Below are positions 7,888 through 17,042 of a stretch of 64,000 nucleotides of DNA, one piece after another. This DNA comes from Myxococcales bacterium. GTDB lineage: Bacteria > Myxococcota > Polyangia > Polyangiales > Polyangiaceae. The translations under genes were made by a program, and so were the position numbers. The notes beneath the pieces were generated by a model that saw nothing but the letters and a program-made list of their open reading frames with translations, had not been told where the DNA came from and searched no databases. Positions within the stretch are counted from its first letter, which is position 1; every line of letters starts with the position of its first letter. The stretch is taken from the NCBI GenBank assembly GCA_003151595.1, contig PLXW01000048.1, forward strand, positions 1 through 64,000, given 5' to 3'.

Positions 7888-9483
7888 ATGAAGAAGATCT
7901 CGACTCTCTGTCTCGTCGCGCTCACCGGCTTGTTCGCGCTCGCCTGTGGCAGTGAACCCGGATCCGCGGAAGCGGAAGGCGCCAGTGGCGCGGACCTCAG
8001 CAAGGTAGGGGTGCCCGTGTTGCCGCGTCCCAACCTGGGGGTATGCCCGCCCGCCGGACCGGGAGCCGCGCAATGCCAGGCGCTCATCGTCACGACGCCC
8101 GACGGCACGGCGGCCCGGACCAGCTCGACGCCGTACGGCTGGTCGCCCGCGCAGCTCGCGAGCGCGTACCGCATTCCCGCCGGCTCCGGCGGCATCGTGG
8201 CCATCGTCGACGCGTACGACAACCCGAACGCCGAGGCCGACCTCGCGGTGTACCGCTCGTACTTCGGTCTCCCCCCCTGCCACAGCAACGGGACCACCAC
8301 GACCGGGTGCTTCACGAAGGTGAACCAGCTCGGCTCCACCGCCGTGAGCACGCTCCCGATCGCCGATCAGGGGTGGGCGCCGGAGATCGCGCTCGACGTC
8401 GACATGGCCAGCGCGGGCTGCCCCAGCTGCAAGATCCTCCTCGTCGAGGCGAACACCAACAACTGGAGCGACCTTGGCGCCGCCGTGAACATGGCGGCCG
8501 CGATGGGCGCCACGGTCATCTCCAACAGCTACGCCGGCGCCGAGAACGCCGGTTATGCATCGTACGACACGCTCTATTACAACCACCCCGGCATCGCGAT
8601 CACCGCGAGCACCGGCGACAGCGGGAGCCAGGCCGGCATCACGCCGAATTATCCGGCTGTGAGCCCGCACGTGATCGGAGTGGGCGGGACCAGTCTCACA
8701 GTGGATACGAGCGGGCGCGGATGGCACGAGAATGCGTGGACCCAGGCGGGGGCCGGGTGCAGTCAATTCGAGCCCAAGCCGAGCTGGCAGACGGAGCCCG
8801 GCTGCTCCGGGCGCGCGATCGCCGATGTCTCTGCGGTCGCCGATCAGAATACGCCCGTCGCCGTCTACGACACGTACAACGGCTACCCCGGATGGACCGC
8901 CTTCGGAGGCACGAGCGTCTCCTCTCCTCTCGTCGCGGCGATCATGGCGGCCACCGGCCGTGGCAGCAACGACGCGAGCTGGTTCTACGCGCACCCGGGC
9001 GTGCTCTACGACGTCACGTCGGGTTGCAGCGGCACCGTGAACTCGATCTTCACCTGCGCGGGACCCGGGTGGGACGGCCCGACGGGACTCGGCACGCTGG
9101 ACGGCGATGCGATGGCTGCGCCGCCGAACTGCGGGTTCCTCACCGCCGGCCAGTACCTGTCACCCGGTCAGAGCCTGTACTCGTGCGACGGCGGCCACGT
9201 CCTCGTCCAGCAGACGGACGGCAACGTCGTCCTCTACAACACGGCGAAGCCGGGCGGTTGGGTTCCGACCTGGTCGGCGGCGGGCGCGTGGGGCCACGGG
9301 CACTTCACCTCCATCGGTACCGACGGAAACTTCGTGGTCTACAACGCCGCGTGGCAAGGCATCTGGCAGGCGGGCACCTGGGGTCACCCGGGCTCGCTGC
9401 TCTCGGTGCAGGACGACGGCAACATGGTCGTCTATTCGCCGTCGTGGGCGCCGCTCTGGGCGAGCAACACCTGGAACCTGTGA
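7888..9483 (+). CDS. Sedolisin-like (S53/S8) serine protease lipoprotein with B-lectin domain
   Basis: 531-residue secreted protease. Residues 1-20 form a lipoprotein signal ending in LFALAC. The catalytic domain (about 80-400) has the sedolisin arrangement: Glu166-x3-Asp170 (WAPEIALDVDMAS), oxyanion Asp244 (STGDSG), and nucleophile Ser343 in FGGTSVSSPLVAA. A large pro-domain is absent, unlike most sedolisins. From about 415 to the end is a bulb-type mannose-binding lectin domain with repeated QxDGNxVxY-like motifs (QQTDGNVVLY, GTDGNFVVY, QDDGNMVVY). The lectin probably tethers the enzyme to glycans of prey or matrix. Single gene; convergent with the next one across a large inverted repeat. 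Confidence 0.85.
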   Translation: MKKISTLCLVALTGLFALACGSEPGSAEAEGASGADLSKVGVPVLPRPNLGVCPPAGPGAAQCQALIVTTPDGTAARTSSTPYGWSPAQLASAYRIPAGSGGIVAIVDAYDNPNAEADLAVYRSYFGLPPCHSNGTTTTGCFTKVNQLGSTAVSTLPIADQGWAPEIALDVDMASAGCPSCKILLVEANTNNWSDLGAAVNMAAAMGATVISNSYAGAENAGYASYDTLYYNHPGIAITASTGDSGSQAGITPNYPAVSPHVIGVGGTSLTVDTSGRGWHENAWTQAGAGCSQFEPKPSWQTEPGCSGRAIADVSAVADQNTPVAVYDTYNGYPGWTAFGGTSVSSPLVAAIMAATGRGSNDASWFYAHPGVLYDVTSGCSGTVNSIFTCAGPGWDGPTGLGTLDGDAMAAPPNCGFLTAGQYLSPGQSLYSCDGGHVLVQQTDGNVVLYNTAKPGGWVPTWSAAGAWGHGHFTSIGTDGNFVVYNAAWQGIWQAGTWGHPGSLLSVQDDGNMVVYSPSWAPLWASNTWNL

Positions 9484-9541
9484 GGTCACAGGATCGCGCG
9501 CTCTGTCAGTGAAAGAGTGTTCCTCAGCGATCTCCCGGGAA

Positions 9542-9639
9542 CCCTCACCCCCGGCCCCTCTCCCGCAAGGGGAGAGGGGAGGAGATCACGCTCTGGCTCC
9601 CCCTCTCCCCTTGCGGGAGAGGGGGGTGGGGGGTGAGGG
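9542..9639. repeat. Large GC-rich inverted repeat between convergent genes
   Basis: Two arms of about 38 bp (9542-9579 and 9601-9639) are near-perfect reverse complements. Each contains CTCTCCCGCAAGGGGAGAG, itself a hairpin, flanked by CCCTCACCCC. The spacer is about 21 bp. This compound palindrome matches the REP-like intergenic elements seen in many proteobacterial genomes. It sits between two convergent stop codons and could act as a bidirectional terminator. No other copy is seen in the window. Confidence 0.75.
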
Positions 9640-9673
9640 TGCGCGAGGGACGAGGAGAAAGGTGGCTTGGCTC

Positions 9674-11149
9674 TCACGGCGCGCTCGCCGGCACGGCGCG
9701 AAAGGCGATCGTCTGGTTCGAAGGCCGTGAGGGGACGACGTACGCCCACGTTGGTGCGCTCGCAGTGAACGTGACCTTCGTGGCGGCCTGGCTCGCGTGC
9801 GCGTTGAAGTCTGCCGTAGGGATCGGGAGCGCGGCGGCCGAGCCGATCCCGCTCACGCTGGCGAAGTCGTACTCGTACAGGTTGTAGGAGGTGCCGGCCG
9901 TGAGCCCGCTCACAGTGACCTCGAGGGAGAGCGTCATCCACGACGACGGAGGGCTGTTGGTGCAGCTCGTGCCGTCGTCCTTCGCGCCGATGTGCGGCGC
10001 TTCGTAGTTGTAGCCGACGAGCGGGGAGTCGGTGTTGGTCGCGCCGCCGGTGGTCGAGGAGAGAATCGCGAGCGTCACCGGAAGCGGGCCGGCTCCGGCG
10101 TTCGCGACGAGAGGGCCCGACACGGCGAAGCCGTAGTTGCTGGCGTTCGTCGTGGGGATGACGATCGCGTACGCCTTCGCGGTGCCGGCGTGCGCGGCGG
10201 TGGCCGTCTGCGCGAGCGTGCTGAACGCGTATCCGAAGACGTAGGGGGTGCACCCGCTCGTGTCGGTCCCCGTCCCCGGGGGGATCGCCGGGTTGCCGGT
10301 GTTGGCGCCGTTCTCGAAGGTGAGGAGGCCGTGGTCGTCGAAGTAGAGGACGTCGTCGTCGTAGTACGTGGCGTCGCTCGCCGCGTGGTTCGTGCCGATC
10401 TTCACCACCGAGACGATGTGATCGTATTCGCTGTCGCTCCCGTTCGAGTCGAGGACGCCGACCGTGACGTTGTCGCCGGCGATCGTTCGCGCCTTCACCC
10501 ACGAGAGGAAGCTCTGGTAGCCCGCCGTCCCGGAGGCTTCGTTCGCGTAGCCGAACAGCTGGCTGGCGAGGCCGAAGTTCGAGAGGCAGGTCGACGCGCT
10601 GTCCGACGAGCCCGTGTCGAGGAGCAGCTGGGCGTTCGGGTCGCAGCTCGCGTCAGGCCCGGATTGCTGGAGCGGGGTGCCGGGCGTTCCGCTGGCCTGC
10701 CCGCCGCAAAGAAGGCGCGCGTTGTACTGCGACGCCCACTGGCCGTTGTTCATCCCGGCCTGGATCATCGACACTTCGCCGCAATATCCGTTGTTGTCGA
10801 TCCATTGGTAGAACGGCGTGATGCGACGGGACGGGTAGATGAAGGCCGTGGTGGCCGGCGGGGTCGTGCCGTCCGCGAGGCTCTGGGTGCAAGTTGGTGA
10901 GAGGGGAGGAGGGGTGACGGGCGGGGCGTCGGTCGTTCCGAGGATCGATCCGTCGGTGATGGGCGCGGCGTCTCCATCCGTGAGACCTGGCGAGCCGTCG
11001 GGCGCGGGGCCCGCGGAGCCGTCCGCGGTGGTGGCGTCGGGAGATGCGAGGTCGCCGGCGTCGTTCGCGTCCGCGGGGGAGGCGGAGCTCGTGCCGCACG
11101 CGGCGGATGCGCATGCGGCGGCGAGTAACAGTACGGTGTGGCGGATCAT
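9674..11149 (-). CDS. Secreted lipoprotein with putative C39-like cysteine peptidase domain
   Basis: 491 residues from the ATG at 11149, chosen because a lipoprotein signal follows at once (MIRHTVLLLAAACASAAC, Cys19). An Asp/Ala/Gly/Ser-rich linker runs to about residue 85. The domain at about 100-330 has a papain-like arrangement: Cys123 in NGYCGEVSMIQ after an aromatic stretch, and His244 in YDHIVSVV. This resembles the C39-like superfamily, but I assign it by pattern only. The C-terminal 150 residues look like a beta-sandwich (LEVTVSGLTAGTSYNLYEYDF). Likely an extracellular or surface peptidase. It converges on the lectin-protease gene. Confidence 0.65.
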   Translation of the reverse strand: MIRHTVLLLAAACASAACGTSSASPADANDAGDLASPDATTADGSAGPAPDGSPGLTDGDAAPITDGSILGTTDAPPVTPPPLSPTCTQSLADGTTPPATTAFIYPSRRITPFYQWIDNNGYCGEVSMIQAGMNNGQWASQYNARLLCGGQASGTPGTPLQQSGPDASCDPNAQLLLDTGSSDSASTCLSNFGLASQLFGYANEASGTAGYQSFLSWVKARTIAGDNVTVGVLDSNGSDSEYDHIVSVVKIGTNHAASDATYYDDDVLYFDDHGLLTFENGANTGNPAIPPGTGTDTSGCTPYVFGYAFSTLAQTATAAHAGTAKAYAIVIPTTNASNYGFAVSGPLVANAGAGPLPVTLAILSSTTGGATNTDSPLVGYNYEAPHIGAKDDGTSCTNSPPSSWMTLSLEVTVSGLTAGTSYNLYEYDFASVSGIGSAAALPIPTADFNAHASQAATKVTFTASAPTWAYVVPSRPSNQTIAFRAVPASAP

Positions 11150-11214
11150 GGGCGAGCCTCGCTGACGCGCGAAGCATGGCAGCACGGCGGAGGGGGCGCC
11201 GCTATCCTCTCGAT

Positions 11215-14200
11215 TCAGCGCTTCCCTGTCCTTGGCAGATACAACCCCGCCATTCGCTCTGGCTTTCGCGCCCCCTCGGCCTCGAGCTGCGCGCTGGCTT
11301 CGCGGATCAAGCGCTCTCCCTCACCGCCGGCTCCGAGCTCCCCTCGACGGAGACGGCACGCGGCGGCGTGCAGTCGCATGTCCACCGCGGTCAGCTGCGC
11401 CTCGGCATCTTCCAGCGTCTTCGACGCGCCGGCGTCGTCCCCGCGCGCTGCGGCGAGCCCTCCCCGGAACATGGTCGCCAGGGCGCGCGCCCACGGGACT
11501 CTCTCGCCTTCGAGCTGGACCACGGTCTTGTCCACGCTCACCAGAAGCTCGCTGCGGGCCGACGTGCGCGAGAGAGCCGCCGCGAGCGCTGCCCGCGCGC
11601 GCGCTTCGAGGATCTGAACGCGGATCGTCTGAACGCGAAGGAGGAGCGAGCGCCGGAGCGCGGGGTATGCCGCCTGCAGCCTGCCCAGCGCCGCTGCCCC
11701 GTCGCGGGCGTAGAGGTCGAGCTGACACTCGGCGAGGAGCGCGTAGTAGTGCTGCACCAGGAACGCGTCGCGCGGAAGGCGCGCGTTGGCCTCGTCGAGC
11801 TGCTCGCGCGCGCTCGCGGGCTCGTCGTCGCGAAGCCCCAGGACGACCATCGGTCCGGATCGGACGTTGGCGATGGCGAACAGGTCGGCTTGCTTCTCCG
11901 CGTCGCGCAGGACCGGCGGCACGCGCGTCGCGAGCTCGTTCAAGTGCCCGACCAGCGCGAGGGCGCGATACAGCATCGAACGCACGGAGTTGATCTGGAA
12001 CGTCACACCGACGCAGCGGTCGCGGAAAGTCGACTCCGCGCGCGAGAGCGCGGAGACCGCGCCGGGCCAGCGCCCCAGCATGAAGAGGTGATAGCCCTCG
12101 GCGGCGTCCATCATCGCCGACACCTCCGGATCGCCGAGCTCGGCGGCCATCTTGCGCGCCGTGGCCAGGAGAGAAGCGGCCTGCGCCTCCGATCGGTTGC
12201 CGCCGCTGGATCGAAAACAGACCTCCATCGCCAGAGCGCGCGAGACGCGAACGCGGTCCCCGAGCTTCAGGCACAGGTGGAGGTTGCGCGTCTGGAAGTA
12301 GGCGCCGCGCACGTTGTCCGTCATCGCGAAACCGGATCCCGCGGACCAGGCCGCGTCCGCGCGGACGCGGGCTGCCAGGCTCGTGTTCGGAGTCGCTTCG
12401 TGGCGCATCGCGAGCCCGCGAACGGCGAGGAGGAAGCGGTAGAAGATCAGCGACAGGATGACCATCGTCGGCGCCTTCGGGAAATAGAGCTTCACGGCAT
12501 CGAGCACGCCGCGGAGAACGACCAGCCCCGGCTCGAAGCGCCCCGAGCAGAGGAGCTGCTCGGCGGCGCGACGTCGCAGATCGATCGCCTCGTCCCCGTG
12601 CGCGCGTTCGGCGAGCGCCAGGTTGACCTCTCCTGCTTCGGCCACGTACCCCGCATTCAGAAGTGCCTCGGCGAGTCTGCTCTCGAGCGAGCGCGCGGCG
12701 TCGTCGTCGCCGCGGGGGTGCATCGCGATCGCGGAGCGATAGAGCCGCGCCGCGCGTTCGAAGGCGAGCGTCCGCATCGCCACATCGGCCGCACGCTCGG
12801 CGTACGTCGAAGCGCGCGCGAGATCGCCGACCCCCTGCCAGTGAACCGACAGCGACTCGGCGTCGTCGCTCCCGACCCGCTCGAGCGCCGCCGCGAGTCG
12901 CCCGTGCCACAGCGAGCGCGTCTCCGGCTCGAGGTGCCCGAGGACCGCTTGTCGCACTCGGTCGTGATAGATCTCGATGACGTCTTCGCGTTTGGCGCCG
13001 CTCGTCTTCGCGAGGTGCGCGCCGCGAAGCTCGGCGGTCAGTTCGGCGAGCTCTCCGAGCTCGACGCCGACCGATTCCGCGGCGAGCCCCTGCGTGATGG
13101 GGAGCCCGGCGACGGCCAGGAGCTCGAGCAGCCGCTGGACCTGCCGTTCGAGGTGCGTCACGCGTGACCACAGTGCGTCGTCGAGCCGGAGAGCTCGGGT
13201 GCTCTGAGTCGACGCGCGCTGCCGCACGAGCTCGTCGATGAAGAGCGGATGCCCGTTCGACTCGGAGACGATCTCCTCGATCGTCGACTCGTCGGTCCCC
13301 GCGCTAACGAGCGATCGCGCGAGGGTCCGCGCCTCCTCCTGTGCGAGCTGATGGACTTGCACGTGGCGGACGTCGCCGACGACCTCGAGCGCCCCGGCCC
13401 GCCCGCTCACGCTGCGCGGCACCCTCTCGCTGGTCATGCGGATCGTCGCCACCAGCAGCAGGCGCGGCGCATCGGGCGGGCGCGTGAGCTCGGCGATGAG
13501 CTCGAGGCTGTCCTTGTCGGCCCACTGGAGGTCGTCGATCGAGAGGACCAGGTGGCAGCGTGCGCCCATGCGCTCGAAGAGCTTGCGGAGCGCGAGGAAC
13601 ATGCGCGCGCGAAGCGTCTGGGGGTTGGCGGTGGGATCGACGAGAGCCGGGTCGCGCTTCGTGACGACGTCGCCGAGCACGGGGAAGGCGCGCGTCAGCA
13701 GAGGGGCGTCGTGCGGGAGCACGTCCGCGAGCTCCGCCTCGGTCATCGCCGCGAGATGCTCGCGCAGCTGATCGACGATTCCGTCGAGCGCCTTGTAGGG
13801 GACCGACTCGCGCTCGAAGCAGCGTCCCGCGAGGACGAGCGTTCGGCCGTCCTCGTTTGCCAGGTTCGCGAGGAACTCGCGCACGAGGAAGCTCTTGCCG
13901 ACGCCCGACTCGCCGTCGACGAGCATGGTGATCGTCGCACCGTCACGGACGTCGGCGAAGGCTCGTTCGAGCGCCCCGAGCTCGATGGCTCGTCCGACGA
14001 AGGGCGCGGCCTTCGTCGCGCCGGAGCTGGGCTCTTGCCTCGCTGCGACCCCGAGTCGCGCGAGGATCTCACGGCCGCTCGGACGATCGTCTGGCGTCAC
14101 GCGGAGCAGATCGACGCAGAGCGCGCGCAGATCGTCGGGCAACCCCGAGACGAGGGTCGCCGGATCGGGCGGCGGCGCGCGAAGCTTCCTGGCCAGGACG

Positions 14201-14943
14201 TCGTGCATCTGGCCGTAGAAGGGGAGCCGACCGGTGAGCGCTTCGTAGAGGATGACGCCCACCGCGTACCAGTCGGCCGCCGGCCCGATGGTCTCGGACA
14301 GCGCTTGCTCCGGCGCCATGTACGCGACCGTGCCCACCAGATCGCCCGCCGCGTCGTCGAGATCGCGCCCCAGGTCGAAGGCCACGCCGAAGTCGAGCAG
14401 CACCAGCCGCCCGGAGTCAGTGACGAGGACGTTGGACGGCTTGACGTCGCGGTGAATCTTGCCGTGGTCGTGCAGCGCGCTCAGGCCCTCGACGAGCTGA
14501 GGCAACACCGCTCGCACGCGCGCCTCGTCGTAGTGCGGTGCGCTCGTGAGCGGAGTGGGCGCTTCGAAGGGGACGATCGACGGGCGGCTCCCGTCGATGG
14601 GGCGGACGTATCGACGGAGGGGGAGACCGTCCACGAACTCCATCGTGAAGAACCACGTCCCGCCCTCCTCGACGAGCTCCCCCATTTTCACGAGGTTCGG
14701 ATGCCGGATGTCGTGAACGGCCCGGAAGTCCTTCTTCAGCGAGAGGAGCGCGTCGGGGCCGACGGCCCGAAGCGTCTTGAGCGCGATGCGGGCGTGCAGG
14801 TCGTCGTCCCACGCTTCGTACACGACGCCGACGGCGCCTTGTCCGACTCGTCGTCGAAGATGGAAGCGGCGCGTCCCTTGGAACAGCGGGAGGGCGCCAC
14901 TCTGCATCCCTTCGATTACGCGCGCATGAGTGCTGCTCGTCAA
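11215..14943 (-). CDS. Ser/Thr kinase - AAA ATPase - TPR giant regulator
   Basis: Up to 1242 residues. The kinase domain (about 28-300) has VGQGAVG (33-39), Lys56, HRD 164-166, DFG 184-186 and an APE triplet near 210. It is followed by an AAA_16-type NTPase with Walker A GESGVGKS near 350 and Walker B LVLSIDDLQWAD near 470. The remaining 600 residues are alpha-helical and Ala/Arg/Leu-rich with TPR-like pairs. This PknK/MalT-like plan is common in myxobacteria; no DNA-binding domain or transmembrane segment is seen, so it is probably a cytoplasmic signalling hub. The longest start is TTG at 14943; an ATG at 14907 (MQSGALPLFQ) is equally possible. Confidence 0.88.
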   Translation of the reverse strand: MTSSTHARVIEGMQSGALPLFQGTRRFHLRRRVGQGAVGVVYEAWDDDLHARIALKTLRAVGPDALLSLKKDFRAVHDIRHPNLVKMGELVEEGGTWFFTMEFVDGLPLRRYVRPIDGSRPSIVPFEAPTPLTSAPHYDEARVRAVLPQLVEGLSALHDHGKIHRDVKPSNVLVTDSGRLVLLDFGVAFDLGRDLDDAAGDLVGTVAYMAPEQALSETIGPAADWYAVGVILYEALTGRLPFYGQMHDVLARKLRAPPPDPATLVSGLPDDLRALCVDLLRVTPDDRPSGREILARLGVAARQEPSSGATKAAPFVGRAIELGALERAFADVRDGATITMLVDGESGVGKSFLVREFLANLANEDGRTLVLAGRCFERESVPYKALDGIVDQLREHLAAMTEAELADVLPHDAPLLTRAFPVLGDVVTKRDPALVDPTANPQTLRARMFLALRKLFERMGARCHLVLSIDDLQWADKDSLELIAELTRPPDAPRLLLVATIRMTSERVPRSVSGRAGALEVVGDVRHVQVHQLAQEEARTLARSLVSAGTDESTIEEIVSESNGHPLFIDELVRQRASTQSTRALRLDDALWSRVTHLERQVQRLLELLAVAGLPITQGLAAESVGVELGELAELTAELRGAHLAKTSGAKREDVIEIYHDRVRQAVLGHLEPETRSLWHGRLAAALERVGSDDAESLSVHWQGVGDLARASTYAERAADVAMRTLAFERAARLYRSAIAMHPRGDDDAARSLESRLAEALLNAGYVAEAGEVNLALAERAHGDEAIDLRRRAAEQLLCSGRFEPGLVVLRGVLDAVKLYFPKAPTMVILSLIFYRFLLAVRGLAMRHEATPNTSLAARVRADAAWSAGSGFAMTDNVRGAYFQTRNLHLCLKLGDRVRVSRALAMEVCFRSSGGNRSEAQAASLLATARKMAAELGDPEVSAMMDAAEGYHLFMLGRWPGAVSALSRAESTFRDRCVGVTFQINSVRSMLYRALALVGHLNELATRVPPVLRDAEKQADLFAIANVRSGPMVVLGLRDDEPASAREQLDEANARLPRDAFLVQHYYALLAECQLDLYARDGAAALGRLQAAYPALRRSLLLRVQTIRVQILEARARAALAAALSRTSARSELLVSVDKTVVQLEGERVPWARALATMFRGGLAAARGDDAGASKTLEDAEAQLTAVDMRLHAAACRLRRGELGAGGEGERLIREASAQLEAEGARKPERMAGLYLPRTGKR

Positions 14944-15072
14944 TGCGGGGCGATGCGGAGGAGGAGCGGGCGAGAGGGCGGCGATGTCGCACGACCGCGC
15001 GGTCCTGTGAGAGGAGACGGTTCCGGCAAGGACGAGTTTGCTCCGCGCGCGTAGGGGTTCGTCTCCGTTCGC

Positions 15073-15762
15073 TCAGATCCCACCGCCGTCCGCAGACGCC
15101 CCCGCGCAAGCCGTGGGAGCGGGGAATGCGCTCGTCACGGCGGTCGCGGTCGTTGCGCCGATGCACGCCGCGAACGGATCGATGCATCCCAGCTGCGAGC
15201 CTGCGTCGAGCTCCGGAATGCAGCTCGTGTCCACGAGACCGACGATCGCGTCGGAGTAGGCGAGCGCGCCGTACCCGATCCCGGCGAGGATCGTTCCGGC
15301 GTCGGCGTCGAGGCCCCAAAATGCCCCTTCGCACGTCGCGAGGGAGAGGCCCGCGGTCCCGGCGCAGACGGCGCAGTAGTCGCTGGCCAGCTTGGTCTGC
15401 GCGGCCGATAGCGCAGCGCGGGCGGCGGTCTCCCCGCAGCTCGTGAGGAGTACGTCGACGGCGCCGCACGGCAGGCTCGGGCCGCACGTGGTGTACGCGC
15501 TCTTCATCGCCGTGGAATAGGTCGACGCGACCTGAGCGCACTTGTCGCTCCAATCCGCGAGCTCCGCGTTCTTGCACGCACCGGCGTCGCCGCTGGCCTG
15601 GCAGCGGTTGTTCGAGGAGATGACGGCGTCGCAGAACTGCGTGTCGGGGGAGGCGCTGCTCGCGGGAGAAGCCGCATTCGAGGAGGAGCACGCGGGGAGC
15701 GAGCCCGTTGCGAGGAGAGCGGCGAGGAAGGACTGACGAAGAGGGGAGAAGGAGCGGTTCAT
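15073..15762 (-). CDS. Secreted Cys-containing lipoprotein, unknown function
   Basis: 229 residues from the ATG at 15762, which begins a lipoprotein signal (MNRSFSPLRQSFLAALLATGSLPAC). After a Ser/Ala linker the mature part is predicted helical, with evenly spaced Cys (QFCDAVI, NNRCQAS, GACKNAE, DKCAQV, TTCGPSLPC, TSCGET, YCAVC, ATCEGAF). About fourteen Cys suggest several disulphides. No family recognised. It lies 129 bp upstream of the kinase-AAA-TPR gene on the same strand. Confidence 0.6.
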   Translation of the reverse strand: MNRSFSPLRQSFLAALLATGSLPACSSSNAASPASSASPDTQFCDAVISSNNRCQASGDAGACKNAELADWSDKCAQVASTYSTAMKSAYTTCGPSLPCGAVDVLLTSCGETAARAALSAAQTKLASDYCAVCAGTAGLSLATCEGAFWGLDADAGTILAGIGYGALAYSDAIVGLVDTSCIPELDAGSQLGCIDPFAACIGATTATAVTSAFPAPTACAGASADGGGI

Positions 15763-15914
15763 GGGGCGCGGAAGTGCAAGGGGTGCGCCGGGGCCGCAGC
15801 GCGAGCATCGGGCGCGAACTGACGCGCGTGCCAGGGGCGGCTCACTCTGCCCAGCATGCCGCAGGGAAATTCCGCTGCATTGCCGCGGCACGCGGGTTGC
15901 GATGTCCTTCGGTC

Positions 15915-16679
15915 ATGAACGCTCGCTTGCGTGGAACGATCTTGGTCGTCTTGGCCGTGGCGGCGCACGTCGCTTGCGGCGGCGTGAGTGAAACCTCGAT
16001 CGGTTCGTCCGACGCCGGCGACGGGGGCAAGACGTCGAGCTCCTCGGGCGGCTCATCGAGCGGGTCATCGAGTGGAAGCTCCTCGGGTGGCTCGTCGAGT
16101 GGGAGCTCTTCGGGCGGGTCGTCGAGTGGCTCGTCGAGCGGAAGCTCGTCGGGCGGCTCCGCGCGCATCCCCATCAACCATCGACCGAGCGACGCGCAGT
16201 GCGCCGCGCCGGCCCCGGCCGGGACCTGCAACGGTCCCGGTCCGACCCCCGGCGGATGCACCGCCGACAGCCAGTGCACCGCCGGCACGAACGGGCGCTG
16301 CCTCAACCCGGGCGGCGGGCCGGCCGCCGATTGCGGCTGTAGCTACGACACGTGCAGCTCCGACGCGAACTGCGCGACCGGCAAGACCTGCGCGTGCCAC
16401 GGCGCGCCGTACACCGACGGCGCGGGGAGCGCGTGCGTGCCGGGCAACTGCCGCGTCGACTCGGACTGCGGCGTGGTAGGGGGGTACTGCTCCCCGTCGG
16501 CCGAGACGTCGTTCTGCGGCGACAGTCTCGCGGGCTACTACTGTCACACGCCCCAAGACACGTGTGTCGATGACAGTGACTGCGCGCAGGCCATCTCAGG
16601 GCCCGCGGGGCTACCTGCGTGCGTGTATTCGAGCGCAGATGCGCTTTGGGAGTGCATCTCGCAGCCGGTCTGTCTCTAA
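15915..16679 (+). CDS. Cys-rich lipoprotein with Ser-Gly linker (paralogue 1 of 3)
   Basis: 254 residues from the ATG at 15915. The lipoprotein signal ends in AHVACGG, followed by a long SSSG/GSSSG linker (about 40-83) and a Cys-rich domain with CxxDxxC-type pairs (TADSQC, SSDANC, RVDSDC, DDSDC). The ending YYCHTPQDTCVDDSDC, then a Cys-containing tail with a Trp-x-Cys motif (LWECIS), is shared with the proteins at 17346-18038 and 18995-19738, so the three are paralogues. Role unknown; a surface-anchored disulphide-rich domain on a flexible stalk. It uses a GC-rich repetitive linker. Confidence 0.7.
   Translation: MNARLRGTILVVLAVAAHVACGGVSETSIGSSDAGDGGKTSSSSGGSSSGSSSGSSSGGSSSGSSSGGSSSGSSSGSSSGGSARIPINHRPSDAQCAAPAPAGTCNGPGPTPGGCTADSQCTAGTNGRCLNPGGGPAADCGCSYDTCSSDANCATGKTCACHGAPYTDGAGSACVPGNCRVDSDCGVVGGYCSPSAETSFCGDSLAGYYCHTPQDTCVDDSDCAQAISGPAGLPACVYSSADALWECISQPVCL
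16036..16160 (+). repeat. Degenerate Ser/Gly-coding tandem repeat
   Basis: Imperfect 9-24 bp repeats of TCGAGCGG/TCGTCGGGCGGC type encode the SSSGGSSSG linker of the Cys-rich lipoprotein. Such repeats expand and contract by slippage, so linker length may vary between strains. Confidence 0.6.
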
Positions 16680-16724
16680 GGGCGGCATTTCCCCGAGAGG
16701 CGAGTACTTCATGTCCGAGCGCGC

Positions 16725-17042
16725 TCAGTTCGACGGGCAGCTCGTCACCACCACCCCGCCGCCGTAGACCGCGGCCCCGCCGTCCGGCAGCCCTTGGTCC
16801 TGGGTGATCGAGCAGCTCGAGCCGCTCGTCGTGACCGTGATCGGCGGAGTGACGCTTGGGGGCGACGTGCACGTGCACGTGAAGAAGGCGCCGGCGTTGC
16901 CGCCATCGACATTGCAGCACGGGCCCGTCGAGACGTTCTGTTCGCCCGAGGTCGTCGTCGACGAGCACCCGTGAATCGAGACGAGGGCGAAGCACGCGGA
17001 TGCGACGAGACCGGAGAGCACGACGAACGAACGCTGGATCAT
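16725..17042 (-). CDS. Small secreted lipoprotein, unknown function
   Basis: 105 residues from the second of two adjacent ATG codons (17042), which is better spaced from the AGGGAGG ribosome-binding site than the first (17045). The signal is MIQRSFVVLSGLVASACFALVSIHGC. The mature part is short with paired Cys (GPCCNVDGG, FFTCTCTSP, SGSSCSIT, VVTSCPSN). No family recognised. It sits among the three larger Cys-rich lipoproteins and ends 45 bp from the convergent paralogue 1. Confidence 0.6.
   Translation of the reverse strand: MIQRSFVVLSGLVASACFALVSIHGCSSTTTSGEQNVSTGPCCNVDGGNAGAFFTCTCTSPPSVTPPITVTTSGSSCSITQDQGLPDGGAAVYGGGVVVTSCPSN

Noticed and set aside
7462..8994. Minus-strand extension of the small Cys-rich lipoprotein up to 606 residues
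   Set aside because: It lies antisense to the sedolisin-lectin gene; the RBS, signal peptide and promoter favour the ATG at 7461.
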